Under the pieces are notes generated by a model. The model saw nothing but the letters and a program-made list of their open reading frames with translations. It was not told the origin of the DNA and ran no database searches. From Paenibacillus gallinarum (lineage in GTDB: Bacteria; Bacillota; Bacilli; Paenibacillales; Paenibacillaceae), in assembly GCF_014836635.1 (NCBI RefSeq), contig NZ_JACSQL010000001.1, positions 62,001 through 126,000 of the forward strand: a DNA stretch of 64,000 nt. The letters run 5' to 3'. Both the position numbers and the translations under genes were made by a program. Positions 43,082 through 51,939 of the stretch are shown piece after piece. Within the stretch, counting starts at the first letter, position 1. Every line of letters begins with the position of its first letter.

Positions 43082-44276
43082 GAGATGGTTCCTCCTTCGT
43101 TGTAACTTCGCCGCCAAGGGCTCCGAGCAGTGCGCCTCTTACGATAACGCCTACGATTCTTCCATTGTCGCCTACTACGGCTACAGGAACTTTGGCAGAG
43201 CTTGTAATTTCAAATAGATCATTCATCATCGTTTCAGGCGGTACTTGAGGTCCGTCTGTAATGAGAATATCTTGTAATGTTTTTCCGTCTTTAAAGGCCT
43301 GAACAGCATCTTCCGCAGTGATAACACCGAGCAGTTTTTTAGTACGGTCGATGACAAACAGATTAGATATACCACGTTCACGCATCAGCTCAAGTGCTAC
43401 ACGAGGGCCGCGATCGAGTGTAATGGTCTCTGGTCGGAGCATGACGTGAGAAGCAGTGAGTACTTTAGATAAGTCCACATCCTCGACGAAACGAGCGACA
43501 AATGAGTTAGCAGGCTGAATCATAATTTCTTCCGGTGTGCCAATTTGTTCAACAGAACCGTCTTTCATCAGCGCAATTCGGTCTCCAATACGAAGAGCCT
43601 CGTCCAGATCATGCGTAATGAAGATAATTGTTTTTTGCATGCGTTCTTGCAGCTCTAAGAGCTCATCTTGCATGTCACGGCGAATAAGTGGATCAAGTGC
43701 GCTGAACGCTTCGTCCATAAGCAGTACTTCTGGATCATTAGCAAGGGCTCGTGCAAGACCGACACGCTGTTGCATCCCGCCGCTGAGTTCGCTTGGAAGT
43801 TTATCTTCCCAACCTTTAAGTCCTACCAGCTCAAGAGCTTCTTTTGCTTTTTCTCTGCGTATCGCTTTATCTACTTTTTGAATCTCCAAACCATATTCGA
43901 CGTTATCGAGTACAGTGCGGTGAGGTAGAAGAGCAAAGCTTTGGAATACCATGCTGATGGTTTCGCGGCGAACTTTTCGCAGCTGCTCTTTGTTCATTTT
44001 ACGAAGATCTTTCCCGTGAACGAGAATTTCTCCTGAAGTAGGTTCAATCAAGCGGTTGAGCATTCGTACAAGTGTGGATTTACCACTACCAGAGAGCCCC
44101 ATAATTACGAAGATTTCTCCCTGCTTGATGTCCATGTTGACTTGATTTACGCCAACCGTAATATTTTTCTCTTTAGCCAAGCGCTTTTTATCCCAACCTT
44201 GTTCAAGAAGCTTAACTCCCTCTTGAGCATTAGGACCAAACAGCTTACTTACATTTTTCACTTCTAGTATGGTCAT
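43059..44276 (-). CDS. opuAA: glycine betaine ABC transporter ATP-binding protein with CBS pair
   Basis: 405 residues. The ATPase domain (residues 30-270) has VIMGLSGSGKSTLVRMLNRL, ELSGGMQQRVGLARAL and LLMDEAFSALDPL. Two CBS domains follow at about 285-395 (VALELMRERGISNLFVIDRTKKLLGVI; FEITSSAKVPVAVVGDNGRIVGVI); in OpuA they sense ionic strength or cyclic di-AMP. The N-terminal LFGPNAQEGVKLLEQGWDKK is typical of OpuAA/ProV. First gene of the operon, with a near-consensus promoter about 75 bases upstream. Confidence 0.94.
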   Translation of the reverse strand: MTILEVKNVSKLFGPNAQEGVKLLEQGWDKKRLAKEKNITVGVNQVNMDIKQGEIFVIMGLSGSGKSTLVRMLNRLIEPTSGEILVHGKDLRKMNKEQLRKVRRETISMVFQSFALLPHRTVLDNVEYGLEIQKVDKAIRREKAKEALELVGLKGWEDKLPSELSGGMQQRVGLARALANDPEVLLMDEAFSALDPLIRRDMQDELLELQERMQKTIIFITHDLDEALRIGDRIALMKDGSVEQIGTPEEIMIQPANSFVARFVEDVDLSKVLTASHVMLRPETITLDRGPRVALELMRERGISNLFVIDRTKKLLGVITAEDAVQAFKDGKTLQDILITDGPQVPPETMMNDLFEITSSAKVPVAVVGDNGRIVGVIVRGALLGALGGEVTTKEEPSHAEVTHS

Positions 44277-44348
44277 GCTTATCTTTACACCCCTTTTTCT
44301 ATAACGATATAAGCTTTATTTCACTTAATTTAAACATTTGCCTTTGCT

Positions 44349-44377
44349 ATTGTAACAAAATGGTTCTATACTTTCAA
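44349..44377 (-). promoter_or_regulatory. sigma-A-type promoter of opuA
   Basis: On the minus strand TTGAAA (44372-44377), 17 bases, TACAAT (44349-44354), about 70 bases before the opuAA start. Confidence 0.7.
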
Positions 44378-44400
44378 TTGTACATTCCGTATGTTAAGTT

Positions 44401-44561
44401 TGTACAGTAAAAACTGTACGGATTGAATATTCGGAAAATACGCATATTTTCTTGAGTATTCTTCATTTATTGAGGAATAGCTACGCATAAGACATCTTTA
44501 CTTTTTATATTGCTTTTTTTAAAATAGATCATGACATTTAACAAAAAATGTGATCTATTTT
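44401..44561. promoter_or_regulatory. two palindromes in the opuA / gbsR-like intergenic region
   Basis: GTACAGT-AAAA-ACTGTAC (44402-44419) lies just upstream of the opuA -35. AAAATAGATC...GATCTATTTT (44521-44561) has 16- to 19-base arms with an AT-rich loop and no T run, so it is not a terminator. Either may be an operator for the divergent GbsR-type regulator. The rest of the 441-base gap shows nothing clear. Confidence 0.5.
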
Positions 44562-44717
44562 ATCGATTTATTAATTTGCTTTATAGATTGTCCTTAATGT
44601 AATTCTTTTATGATTCTGGTTATTCGAACCAAGCGAGTGAGAATATTTCAGTTATTTATTTGAACAGTAAGCGTTTTTATAAATGTAGGATTAAGGGTAG
44701 AATGGGAGGTTACAAGC

Positions 44718-45281
44718 ATGAGCTTGGACCAATTAAATGAAGAACAACAATTAAAAGTAATGAATATTCGTAAGCGTGTCATTCAAACCGTGGGTAAAAA
44801 TATGGAATTGTACGGACTCACTTCTTCTGCTGGCCATCTATATGGACTTCTCTTTTTTGCGAATCAACCCATGACGCTTGATGATATGGGAAGAGAAATG
44901 GAAATGAGTAAGACCAGCATGAGCACGAGTGTACGTAATCTTCTTGATCTTCAAATGGTAAATAAGGTATGGAGTAAAGGCTCTCGTAAGGATCAGTATG
45001 AAGTGGAATATGACTGGCATCAGACCTTTATGGATTATTTCACTATTAAATGGAGACAAGCAGCAGAGAGTAATCTTCTTTCATTTAGAAAAGCAATCGA
45101 AGAATTGAATAGGCTTTTAAAAGAGCATGTTGAAGATGAAAAACTTTACGAGATCCTATCTAGAGATAAGAAAAAGATGGAGGGAGCCGTAGCTTATTAC
45201 AAGTGGCTGAACCGTTTAATCGATGCCATGGAATCGGAAGAAATTTTTCAGCTTGTTCCTAAAGAGGAATCGGATAAGTAA
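44718..45281 (+). CDS. GbsR/MarR family transcriptional regulator
   Basis: 187 residues with a winged-helix domain (residues 25-95: YGLTSSAGHLYGLLFFANQPMTLDDM, MEMSKTSMSTSVRNLLDLQMVNKVW) and a long helical C-terminal part (residues 105-180). The A-G-H-L-Y-G-L-L-F and M-S-K-T-S-M-S-T pattern is that of GbsR/OpcR-type repressors, which control choline and betaine genes. Divergent orientation next to opuA supports control of betaine uptake. GGGAGG is before the ATG. Confidence 0.88.
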   Translation: MSLDQLNEEQQLKVMNIRKRVIQTVGKNMELYGLTSSAGHLYGLLFFANQPMTLDDMGREMEMSKTSMSTSVRNLLDLQMVNKVWSKGSRKDQYEVEYDWHQTFMDYFTIKWRQAAESNLLSFRKAIEELNRLLKEHVEDEKLYEILSRDKKKMEGAVAYYKWLNRLIDAMESEEIFQLVPKEESDK

Positions 45282-45300
45282 CCGTTGAGTTCATGATAAG

Positions 45301-45340
45301 TCTCACTTTCTACCGCAGAAGGTTGAGGCTTTTTTTGTGT
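45301..45340 (+). terminator. terminator of the gbsR-like gene
   Basis: TCTCA-CTTTCT / AGAAGG-TTGAGG stem followed by CTTTTTTT. Confidence 0.65.
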
Positions 45341-45459
45341 GTTTCAATCCATTTTAAATATTCATTTCTCCAGCTTGTCAGGCCAGTCTGCATAAATCGA
45401 ACAAGTCCCTCATAAACATGTATCAATCAGTCGAAAACAGTGTTAAAGGGGATGATGTC

Positions 45460-46641
45460 ATGCGCCGGATATCATGGATTATTGCCATGGTACTGTGCTT
45501 TTCAGGTCTGCTTACGGCTTGTGGACCAAAGGATGCAGAGTCAGTAGTAAAAGATTTGAACGAGGTCGTAGGAGAGCTAGAAAGTTACAAAGGTTCGGGT
45601 GTAATGACACTTTATTCTGGAGAAACACCACAGGAGTACAAAGTAGAAGTATCGCATCAAAAACCTTCTTATTATCGTATTGCATTAACGAATGCTAAGA
45701 AAAACATCACACAAATTGTGCTACGTAATGATGATGGCGTATTTGTTTTAACACCGAGCCTGAATAAAAGTTTCCGGTTCCAAAGCAACTGGCCGGACGA
45801 TCAGGGTCAAGTCTATTTATATGAAACCCTTGTCCGCAGTATTATTGGCGATAATGCCCGTCAATTCGCAGATGAAGAAGACAGTTATGTGTTTGACGTA
45901 GCTGCCAATTACAATACTCATTCGCTAGTTCGTCAGAAGATTTGGCTGGACAAAGAAAATTATTCGCCAAAACATGTTGCTGTATCGGATGCCAACGCTA
46001 ACGTTGTTGTTGATGTAAAATTTGATACATTTGAATTTGGTGCAAAGTTTGAAAAAGATTCTTTTGATATGCAGAAGAACATGTCGGCTGGTAATGGAGA
46101 GGCTCAAGCTCCGGAAGCAGGCAGCACCCCTACGATTAATGAAGATGTGAATACACCGGAAGTATCTGCTCCTGAAGAGCAGGATCCTGGAGTAGACGTT
46201 TCCGATCAGCCTGAACTAGGGCAGCCAGGTGACGAGGTTGGGGGAGAAGTGAATCCGGATGACAGTGCGAGTGCGGAAGAAGGAGCATCAAGTAATCTGG
46301 GAGACTTTGGAGTCATCGAACCAACATATCTTCCGAATGGGGTAAACATGAAAGGCGAGCCGACGATTATGGAAACGGAAGATGATTATGCAGTCATGTT
46401 ACGTTTCGAAGGAACCTATGACTACACTATTATTGAAGCAAGACCACAAGACAGGGCCTCTTCCTATGCTGCAACAACACCTGTAGATCTTGGCTTTACG
46501 ATTGGTATGATGACCACAGAATTACCTCAGACGTTGACATGGTTTGATGAAGGAATGGAGTACCGTATTACTAGCGATAACCTACCAGTAGCAGAAATGG
46601 TACAAATCGCCGCTTCTATGCAGGACCAATCGGGTAAATAA
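45460..46641 (+). CDS. lipoprotein with LolA/LppX-like domain (YdcC-like)
   Basis: 393 residues from ATG 45460 (AAAGGGG upstream; an ATG at 45418 has no ribosome site). A lipoprotein signal ends in L-L-T-A-C, so it is anchored on the outer face of the membrane. Residues 30-220 form the LolA-like half barrel (YKGSGVMTLYSGETPQEYKVEV; KIWLDKENYSPKHVAV). An acidic Pro/Glu/Ala linker (225-300) leads to a DUF4367-like C-terminal domain (YLPNGVNMKGEPTIMETED). Position before alr-ndoAI-ndoA equals B. subtilis ydcC, a sporulation-phase gene. Confidence 0.85.
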   Translation: MRRISWIIAMVLCFSGLLTACGPKDAESVVKDLNEVVGELESYKGSGVMTLYSGETPQEYKVEVSHQKPSYYRIALTNAKKNITQIVLRNDDGVFVLTPSLNKSFRFQSNWPDDQGQVYLYETLVRSIIGDNARQFADEEDSYVFDVAANYNTHSLVRQKIWLDKENYSPKHVAVSDANANVVVDVKFDTFEFGAKFEKDSFDMQKNMSAGNGEAQAPEAGSTPTINEDVNTPEVSAPEEQDPGVDVSDQPELGQPGDEVGGEVNPDDSASAEEGASSNLGDFGVIEPTYLPNGVNMKGEPTIMETEDDYAVMLRFEGTYDYTIIEARPQDRASSYAATTPVDLGFTIGMMTTELPQTLTWFDEGMEYRITSDNLPVAEMVQIAASMQDQSGK

Positions 46642-46651
46642 TAGTTGAGAC

Positions 46652-46716
46652 AGGCGGATACCGAATATTTACGAAGCTTTTCTTCGTAAATTACACGGCT
46701 GTTCGCCTCTTTTTTA
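46652..46716 (+). terminator. terminator with inner hairpin after the YdcC-like gene
   Basis: Outer AGGCG / CGCCT pair and inner TTTACGAAG / CTTCGTAAA stem, followed by CTTTTTT. Confidence 0.65.
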
Positions 46717-46887
46717 TCCGCAGATTGTAGGCAAAATGGGGTTTGACGTCGAATATAGCAATAAATGTAATTCCTATTCCTTACAGGAATCAAATACCTT
46801 AGCCAAAGGCATTTGACAGTCGACTTTCTCTCGCATACCATTAGTTTATTGTTAGGTAGGAATTAAAATCAGGGAAGGTGACTGAGG

Positions 46888-48069
46888 GTGGAAGGACAGT
46901 ATCGCCCGACCCAAGCTGAAATTAACTTGGATCATTTAAGACATAATGTGAATGTATTTCGCAAGAGTTTGCCAGAAGATGTGTTATTCAGTGCTTGTGT
47001 TAAGGCGAATGCTTACGGTCATGGTGCTGTAGAGATGTCGAAGGAACTTGAAAGGATAGGAGTTGACTATCTCAACGTTGCTTTTCTTGACGAAGCCCTA
47101 GAACTGCGTAAAGCAGGGATAAACACACCGATACTTATACTGGGATATACACCACCGGAAGGGATAGAGACTGCATATCGTCATGATATTACGGTAACGG
47201 TATTTAGTGAGGAAGTTATCACAAGTATCGAAAAACTTGATCCTTCCGAAGATATACGCAAGCTGAAAGTGCATCTCAAGATTGACAGTGGGATGGGGCG
47301 TCTTGGAGTGATTACGGTAGAAGACGCAAAGCAGGCAGCAAGTCGCCTGTCATGTCTTCCTTATGTAGAACTCGAAGGGGCATATACCCATTTTGCCAAA
47401 GCGGATGAAGAAAACAAAGACTATACACTGATGCAATATCAACGGTTCATGGATGTGATTAGCGCGCTGCGGGAATCAGGTTGCAAGCTCCCGATCATAC
47501 ATACGGGTAATAGCGCTGCTGCTATTGATACTCCCTCTCTTTCGCTGAATATGGTGCGGGTAGGAATTAGCCTGTACGGACTATATCCATCAGATGAGGT
47601 AGATAAGCAGAGCGTGCATTTACTCCCAGTGCTGTCACTAAAAACAAAGATTGTTTATGTAAAAAATGTTCCTGAACATTGGGGCATTAGTTACGGAACC
47701 AAGTATTATTCTTCAGAAGAAGAAAGGATTGGAACCCTTCCGATCGGTTATGCAGATGGTTACTCACGTATGCTAACCGGTAAAGCAGAAGTTTTAATAC
47801 GCGGCCACCGCGTCCCGGTCGTTGGTACCATTTGTATGGATCAGTGTATGGTGTCTTTGCAAACGTTAACGTATAAAGAAGATATTAAAGCTGGTGAAGA
47901 GGTTGTTCTCATCGGTCAGCAAATGGGCAGTACAATTACTGCCGACGAGCTGGCATCGAAGATTGATACGATTAACTATGAAGTTCTGTGCATGATTGCG
48001 AATCGTGTCCCGCGAGTTTATATCCGGGATGGAAAGGTCATCGCTCACGTTAACGCGCTGTTATCCTAA
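46888..48069 (+). CDS. alr: alanine racemase
   Basis: PLP enzyme making D-alanine for peptidoglycan. The 393 residues have the PLP lysine in V-K-A-N-A-Y-G-H-G (about residue 38), the catalytic tyrosine in G-I-S-Y-G-T-K-Y (about 268), R-L-G in MGRLG, and a C-terminal beta domain (VGTICMDQCMV; GEEVVLIG). The start is GTG at 46888, with GGAAGGTGACTGAG before it. Gene order YdcC-alr-ndoAI-ndoA equals that of B. subtilis. Confidence 0.96.
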   Translation: MEGQYRPTQAEINLDHLRHNVNVFRKSLPEDVLFSACVKANAYGHGAVEMSKELERIGVDYLNVAFLDEALELRKAGINTPILILGYTPPEGIETAYRHDITVTVFSEEVITSIEKLDPSEDIRKLKVHLKIDSGMGRLGVITVEDAKQAASRLSCLPYVELEGAYTHFAKADEENKDYTLMQYQRFMDVISALRESGCKLPIIHTGNSAAAIDTPSLSLNMVRVGISLYGLYPSDEVDKQSVHLLPVLSLKTKIVYVKNVPEHWGISYGTKYYSSEEERIGTLPIGYADGYSRMLTGKAEVLIRGHRVPVVGTICMDQCMVSLQTLTYKEDIKAGEEVVLIGQQMGSTITADELASKIDTINYEVLCMIANRVPRVYIRDGKVIAHVNALLS

Positions 48070-48288
48070 GTTTCGTGAAATTTCTGTGAAGGAAAGAGGA
48101 TTTCGTCTAAAACCCGCGAATTGTGTAGATATCTTAAAATGGATGATGTACGTATCAGTTCATTCCGTTTATAATGAGTAATGCATACTTGATATACGCG
48201 GGGCATATATATCCTCTTGTATAAATTTCCTGAAATAACGTTATACTGGTTTACAGTGGCGTAGGTTTTGTGTGGGGGTGGAAGAGAC

Positions 48289-48570
48289 TTGACCAATGTA
48301 CAGAACACCAAACGGATTATGATCAGTTTACCCGATCATCTTTTGCAGGAAGTTGATGGTATCGTAGCAATGGAAAATTCGAACCGCAGTGAATTTATTA
48401 GGCAGGCTATGAAGCTGTACCTGATGGAGCGCAAGAAGCGTTACATTAGAGAAACCATGCAGCGCGGCTACATGGAAATGGCCAAAATTAATTTGACCAT
48501 GGCTTCCGAAGCCTTTCACGCGGAGGATGATGCAGACAGCATTCTGGGCCGCTTAGTGAGCGGGGTGTAA
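48289..48570 (+). CDS. ndoAI: antitoxin EndoAI (ribbon-helix-helix)
   Basis: 93 residues from TTG 48289, with GGGGGTGG 6 bases before. The N-terminus is a ribbon-helix-helix DNA-binding domain (KRIMISLPDHLLQEVDGIV; NRSEFIRQAMKLYL), and the C-terminus binds the toxin (RRGY-like QRGYMEMAKINLTMASEA; LGRLVSGV). Close to B. subtilis YdcD. It neutralises EndoA, whose gene starts 3 bases downstream, and probably represses the pair. Confidence 0.93.
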   Translation: MTNVQNTKRIMISLPDHLLQEVDGIVAMENSNRSEFIRQAMKLYLMERKKRYIRETMQRGYMEMAKINLTMASEAFHAEDDADSILGRLVSGV

Positions 48571-48573
48571 ACA

Positions 48574-48924
48574 TTGATCGTAAAACGCGGAGACGTATTT
48601 TTTGCGGATCTTTCACCCGTTGTTGGTTCCGAGCAAGGGGGAGTCAGACCGGTGCTTGTGATCCAGAATGATATCGGCAATCGGTTTAGCCCAACCTGCA
48701 TCGTAGCTGCCATTACGGCACAGATTCAGAAGGCGAAATTGCCGACCCACGTAGAAATTGATGCCGAAGCGCATGGTTTTGACCGAGATTCTGTCGTTCT
48801 GCTTGAGCAGATTCGGACCATTGATAAGCAGCGTCTTACAGATAAGATTACGCATCTGGATGACGAGACGATGAAGCTTGTTAATGAATCGTTACAGATC
48901 AGCCTAGGTTTAATTGATTTCTAG
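48574..48924 (+). CDS. ndoA: endoribonuclease toxin EndoA (MazF family)
   Basis: 116 residues starting at TTG 48574 with GGGGTG 6 bases upstream. MazF fold: [36 protein letters not shown] with the catalytic Arg in G-G-V-R-P and Thr in AAITAQIQ, then [13 protein letters not shown]. Cleaves single-stranded RNA at U-A-C-A-U in the Bacillus enzyme. Chromosomal toxin-antitoxin pair common to Bacillales; a terminator follows. Confidence 0.96.
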   Translation: MIVKRGDVFFADLSPVVGSEQGGVRPVLVIQNDIGNRFSPTCIVAAITAQIQKAKLPTHVEIDAEAHGFDRDSVVLLEQIRTIDKQRLTDKITHLDDETMKLVNESLQISLGLIDF

Positions 48925-48934
48925 TGAGCATAAG

Positions 48935-48970
48935 GAGCGAACAGTATTGCAGTACTGTTCGCTCTTTTTG
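48935..48970 (+). terminator. terminator after ndoA
   Basis: GAGCGAACAGTA / TACTGTTCGCTC, 6-base loop, then TTTTTG. Confidence 0.9.
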
Positions 48971-49119
48971 TTATGTTTAGATATCTCTTTTGTGTAAAAT
49001 TAACGTTTTAGTATTTATTTTAGATGAAGATGGAATCAGAAGACGAAGATAGTACATTGCATTTAAAATCAACCGATTCTATACTGTGAAGAGGATCAGC
49101 AATTTTCACATTTCATTTT

Positions 49120-49133
49120 TGAAAGCGCTATTA
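49120..49133. promoter_or_regulatory. cre-like site (CcpA operator)
   Basis: TGAAAGCGCTATTA fits TGWAANCGNTNWCA with one mismatch. It lies 26 bases before the alpha-galactosidase start, where CcpA could block transcription when glucose is present. Confidence 0.55.
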
Positions 49134-49158
49134 AATAGACATGGGAGTGAATCACAAC

Positions 49159-51348
49159 ATGGCGATTTTTTATAACGAAGATAAACGGATTTTCCACCTG
49201 CAAACCAAGAGTGCTAGTTATGTATTTCAGGCATTGCCTACAGGTCATTTGACTCAAATATATTATGGTAAAAGATTACGCGATAACGATTTCGCATGGA
49301 TTCATGTACGTGAGGAGCGATGTTCGTTCAGCCCGAATCCCGTCCCAGAAGATCGGACGATTTCTTTTGATACTTTGCCTCAGGAGTATCCGGTATATGG
49401 GACGAGCGATTTCCGCTCTCCGGCTTTTCAGCTACGTCAGCCGAACGGTTCAACGGTAACTGAGTTTTTGTACAAAAATCACCGAATTATAAACGGTAAA
49501 CCTGCATTATCGGGACTGCCAGCGACTTATACGGAGCAGGATACCGAAGCGGATACCCTCATTGTGGAACTTGAAGATTCCGTAGCAGGAATCCAATTAG
49601 AACTGACTTATACCGCATTTCATGAGTACGATGCGATTACACGTTCCGCACGAATTATAAATATAGGGGATGCTACAAACGAAATTGTACGCGCTTTAAG
49701 TGCAAGTATTGATTTCCCTCATGCGAACTACGAGTGGCTGCAGCTTTCAGGAGCTTGGATTAGAGAACGGAATATTGTCCGCAAACCGCTTACCTTTGGC
49801 AATCAAAGTGTAGAAAGTCGCAGAGGTTCCAGCAGTCATCAGCAGAATCCGTTTGCGGCTCTATTAAGTCCGAATGCAACAGAAGATACTGGTGAAGTCT
49901 ATGGATTCAGTCTTGTTTACAGCGGTAATTTCGTAGCACAGGCAGAAGTGGATCAGTTCCAAACCACACGTTTGTCCCTTGGCATTAATCCGTTTGAATT
50001 TGGCTGGATTCTTGAGCCAGGCGAGGCTTTCCAGACACCGGAAGTGGTTATGGTTTACTCTGACGAAGGTCTTGGCAAAATGTCTCAAACGTATCACAAA
50101 TTATACCGTGAGCGTCTGGCAAGAGGGCAACACCGCGATCAGGAACGCCCGATTCTCGTTAATAACTGGGAAGCGACTTATTTTAACTTTACAGCGGACA
50201 AGATTGAGAACATTGCTCGCGCCGGGCAAGAACTTGGTATTGAATTGTTCGTTCTTGATGATGGTTGGTTTGGACATCGGGATAGTGATAATTCTTCATT
50301 AGGCGATTGGTTTGTTGATAAAAACAAGCTGCCTGAAGGATTGGACAACCTGGTGGGGCGTGTAACAGAGACGGGTATGCAGTTTGGCCTGTGGTTTGAA
50401 CCAGAGATGGTATCACCAGATAGTGAGCTTTACCGTAATCATCCGGATTGGTGCTTGCATATCCCAAATCGCCGCCGTACAGAAGGCAGAGAGCAGCTCG
50501 TTCTCGATATGTCCCGTAAAGATGTGCAAGACGAAATCGTTCGTATGGTATCGGATATTTTGGCAAGTGCTCCGATCACGTACGTAAAATGGGATATGAA
50601 TCGAAACATGACAGAAGTTGGTTCCGCTTTGTTGCCACCAGAAAAACAGAAAGAAACAGCTCACCGCTATATACTCGGTTTGTATGATGTGATGGAGCGG
50701 ATTACTTCGAAGTTCCCGCACATTTTGTTTGAAAGCTGTTCCGGTGGCGGAGGCAGATTTGACCCAGGAATGCTGTACTACATGCCGCAAACATGGACAA
50801 GCGATAATACCGATGCCGTATCACGTATGAAGATTCAATACGGTACAAGTCTTGTTTATCCGATTAGCTCCATGGGTTCTCATATCTCAGCTGTCCCTAA
50901 TCATCAGGTTGGCCGGAGTACCTCTCTGGAAACCCGTGGTCATGTGGCGATGTCCGGTAATTTTGGATACGAACTGGATCTGACGTTATTCGATGAGAAT
51001 GATAAGAAAACGGTGCAGGAACAGGTTGCCTTGTACAAAGAGATTCGTAAGACCGTACAATTTGGGGTATTCCATCGCCTATTGAACCCATTTGAAGGAA
51101 ACGAAGCGGCATGGATGTTTGTCTCACCAGATGGTGAAGATGTGGTCGTATTCTACTTCCGTGTACTGTCCGAACCGAATGCTCCGCTGCAGCGTCTGAA
51201 GCTGAAAGGACTTGATCCTGAACGTGACTATGCAGCTGTAGACGGAGAAGGTGTATACAGCGGGGATGCCCTGATGTATGCCGGTATTTCCGTAGGAAAT
51301 AAAGTGGGAGATTATCATAGCGAGATGTACCGTTTCAGACGCGTATAG
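49159..51348 (+). CDS. alpha-galactosidase (GH36)
   Basis: Releases terminal alpha-1,6-galactose from raffinose-type sugars or galactomannan. 729 residues from ATG 49159 (GGGAGTGA is 9 bases before; ATG 49141 lacks a site). N-terminal beta-sandwich (1-330), then the barrel with WEATYFNFT, VLDDGWFGHRD, the nucleophile Asp in YVKWDMNRNMTE (about residue 478), and the acid/base Asp in TWTSDNTDAVSR (about 548). No signal peptide, so cytoplasmic, and the sugar must be imported. A cre-like site upstream suggests carbon catabolite control. Single gene with its own terminator. Confidence 0.95.
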   Translation: MAIFYNEDKRIFHLQTKSASYVFQALPTGHLTQIYYGKRLRDNDFAWIHVREERCSFSPNPVPEDRTISFDTLPQEYPVYGTSDFRSPAFQLRQPNGSTVTEFLYKNHRIINGKPALSGLPATYTEQDTEADTLIVELEDSVAGIQLELTYTAFHEYDAITRSARIINIGDATNEIVRALSASIDFPHANYEWLQLSGAWIRERNIVRKPLTFGNQSVESRRGSSSHQQNPFAALLSPNATEDTGEVYGFSLVYSGNFVAQAEVDQFQTTRLSLGINPFEFGWILEPGEAFQTPEVVMVYSDEGLGKMSQTYHKLYRERLARGQHRDQERPILVNNWEATYFNFTADKIENIARAGQELGIELFVLDDGWFGHRDSDNSSLGDWFVDKNKLPEGLDNLVGRVTETGMQFGLWFEPEMVSPDSELYRNHPDWCLHIPNRRRTEGREQLVLDMSRKDVQDEIVRMVSDILASAPITYVKWDMNRNMTEVGSALLPPEKQKETAHRYILGLYDVMERITSKFPHILFESCSGGGGRFDPGMLYYMPQTWTSDNTDAVSRMKIQYGTSLVYPISSMGSHISAVPNHQVGRSTSLETRGHVAMSGNFGYELDLTLFDENDKKTVQEQVALYKEIRKTVQFGVFHRLLNPFEGNEAAWMFVSPDGEDVVVFYFRVLSEPNAPLQRLKLKGLDPERDYAAVDGEGVYSGDALMYAGISVGNKVGDYHSEMYRFRRV

Positions 51349-51373
51349 TTCGTTTTCGTAATCGTTTAACAGG

Positions 51374-51422
51374 AAAGACTGCAAAAGCTGCCTTAGGGTA
51401 CGCTGCTGCAGTCTTTTTTTGC
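51374..51422 (+). terminator. terminator after the alpha-galactosidase gene
   Basis: AAAGACTGCA / TGCAGTCTTT enclosing a smaller GC stem, followed by seven T. Confidence 0.85.
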
Positions 51423-51717
51423 CGTAAATACAGTAATTTGGCGCTCCAAAAGTGGAAATTGAGCCGAAGTTCTGTGATAATAAGATACATCCCGCCTGAG
51501 GTGGTGACATAGGGACCCGGAGATGCTGGATGAGACAGACAGATTTCGTGTACGATATACTTTTCCGGGGCGTATTCTAAAATAAATAGAAATCGAAGTG
51601 CAGGTATTATACCAGCAACTTCGAACTAACCTAAAAAATATGTGCTTTAATTAAAAAAAAGAAATTGGACGTCTCTTATTCTTTTGCATGATTTTGTAAA
51701 TGCAGTGTTACGGTGCT

Positions 51718-51870
51718 GGCGGTAGCGGAGTAACAAATGAATTCCGAGAAGCGAAGCGTCCGCCTTTGTGATTGGAGTTATACCACAGATTAATATGATT
51801 AAAAAAACTCCAATTACAACAGCGGTCATGGAATCATTTGTGTACGTAGCGGCTATTTTCGTTAGCGAAG
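51718..51870. repeat. structured element upstream of tex
   Basis: Nested inverted repeats: ACAAATGAATTCC (51733-51745) with GGAATCATTTGT (51830-51841), and inside it ATTGGAGTT (51771-51779) with AACTCCAAT (51806-51814). GTAGCGG occurs at both edges (51723 and 51846) as a direct repeat. Open frames on both strands are short and unlike proteins. It may be a structured RNA or a dispersed repeat unit; only one copy is in this window. The rest of the 51423-51939 gap shows nothing I can name. Confidence 0.5.
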
Positions 51871-51939
51871 TTTGTCATTGCAGAGTTCATCTTGCAACGG
51901 AATCAGAGCGGGTAATCCATAGAAGAAAGAGGGATTTTT

